Positions 63,944-64,000 of a stretch of 64,000 nucleotides of DNA are shown one piece after another. The translations under genes and the position numbers were made by a program. Location: assembly GCF_018991925.1 (NCBI RefSeq), contig NW_024744477.1, positions 244,501 through 308,500 of the forward strand, in the 5' to 3' direction. Each line of letters starts with the position of its first letter. The stretch's first letter is position 1. Under the pieces are notes generated by a model. It did not search any database, was not told the origin of the DNA, and saw only the letters and a list, made by a program, of their open reading frames with translations. The stretch is from Homarus americanus (Eukaryota; Arthropoda; Malacostraca; Decapoda; Nephropidae).

Positions 63944-64000
63944 CACAACACGAAGATGAACAGTTAATAACGTATAAATATCCTTTAGACAAAATACAAT

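Overview
This window looks like nuclear DNA from an arthropod, most probably a decapod crustacean. Three things point there: extreme microsatellite density (about forty CA/TG arrays plus long CT/GA, ATT and ACAT tracts), very many tandem minisatellites, and interstitial runs of TTAGG/CCTAA, the arthropod telomere repeat, the cleanest being seven perfect TAACC copies at 59986-60020. There are no bacterial-style genes, operons, rRNA genes or CRISPR arrays. The species assignment is inference from base texture; no database was searched.

Nearly all long open reading frames here are translations of simple or tandem repeats and are not reported as genes. The credible coding content is a few short, GC-richer segments bounded by good splice sites on the + strand. 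Two are convincing: 60607-60777 (57 codons, phase 0 to 0) and 62594-62672 (26 codons plus 1 base, phase 0 to 1); each is open in only the one frame that lets them join. Weaker segments fit the same frame: a start at 22045-22072 (ends in phase 1), two phase-equivalent alternatives at 48733-48851 and 53976-54037 (both phase 1 to 0), and a terminal exon at 63615-63760 that reads to TGA. I read this as part of one + strand gene with long introns that may occupy the right two thirds of the window. The protein family was not recognised. Further candidates lie at 12566-12647 and in a CpG-rich patch ending at 14754.

Region by region: 1-12.5 kb is minisatellites and C/T- or G/A-rich tracts, with an old degenerate AAACGTTT array (6.0-6.8 kb) and a 54-bp array (7.8-8.05 kb) that has a stray relative at 11.6 kb. 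12.5-22 kb has candidate exons, a Z-DNA-prone TG array (13.7-14.5 kb) and GGTGGT or GTAGG arrays. 22-48 kb would be the long intron; it holds a near-perfect recursive splice site at 28514/28515, three adjacent arrays sharing a CCAAT/ATTGG core (32.6-33.9 kb), a 1.5-kb GC-rich 51-bp array (36.9-38.4 kb), a LINE-like 3' tail (34.4 kb) and a decayed tRNA-SINE head (45.1 kb). 48-64 kb contains the exon cluster, arrays of 56, 15, 25, 31, 20, 19 and 32 bp, a second copy of the LINE-like tail inverted at 58.1 kb, and a second SINE head at 62.9 kb.

The most unusual biology is where splicing signals and tandem repeats meet: a juxtaposed 3'/5' splice site deep in the long putative intron, a minisatellite made of tandem copies of an exon end plus its 5' splice site (60756-61200), and a minisatellite whose units each end in a pyrimidine-plus-CAG acceptor-like motif just after another exon (54060-54755).
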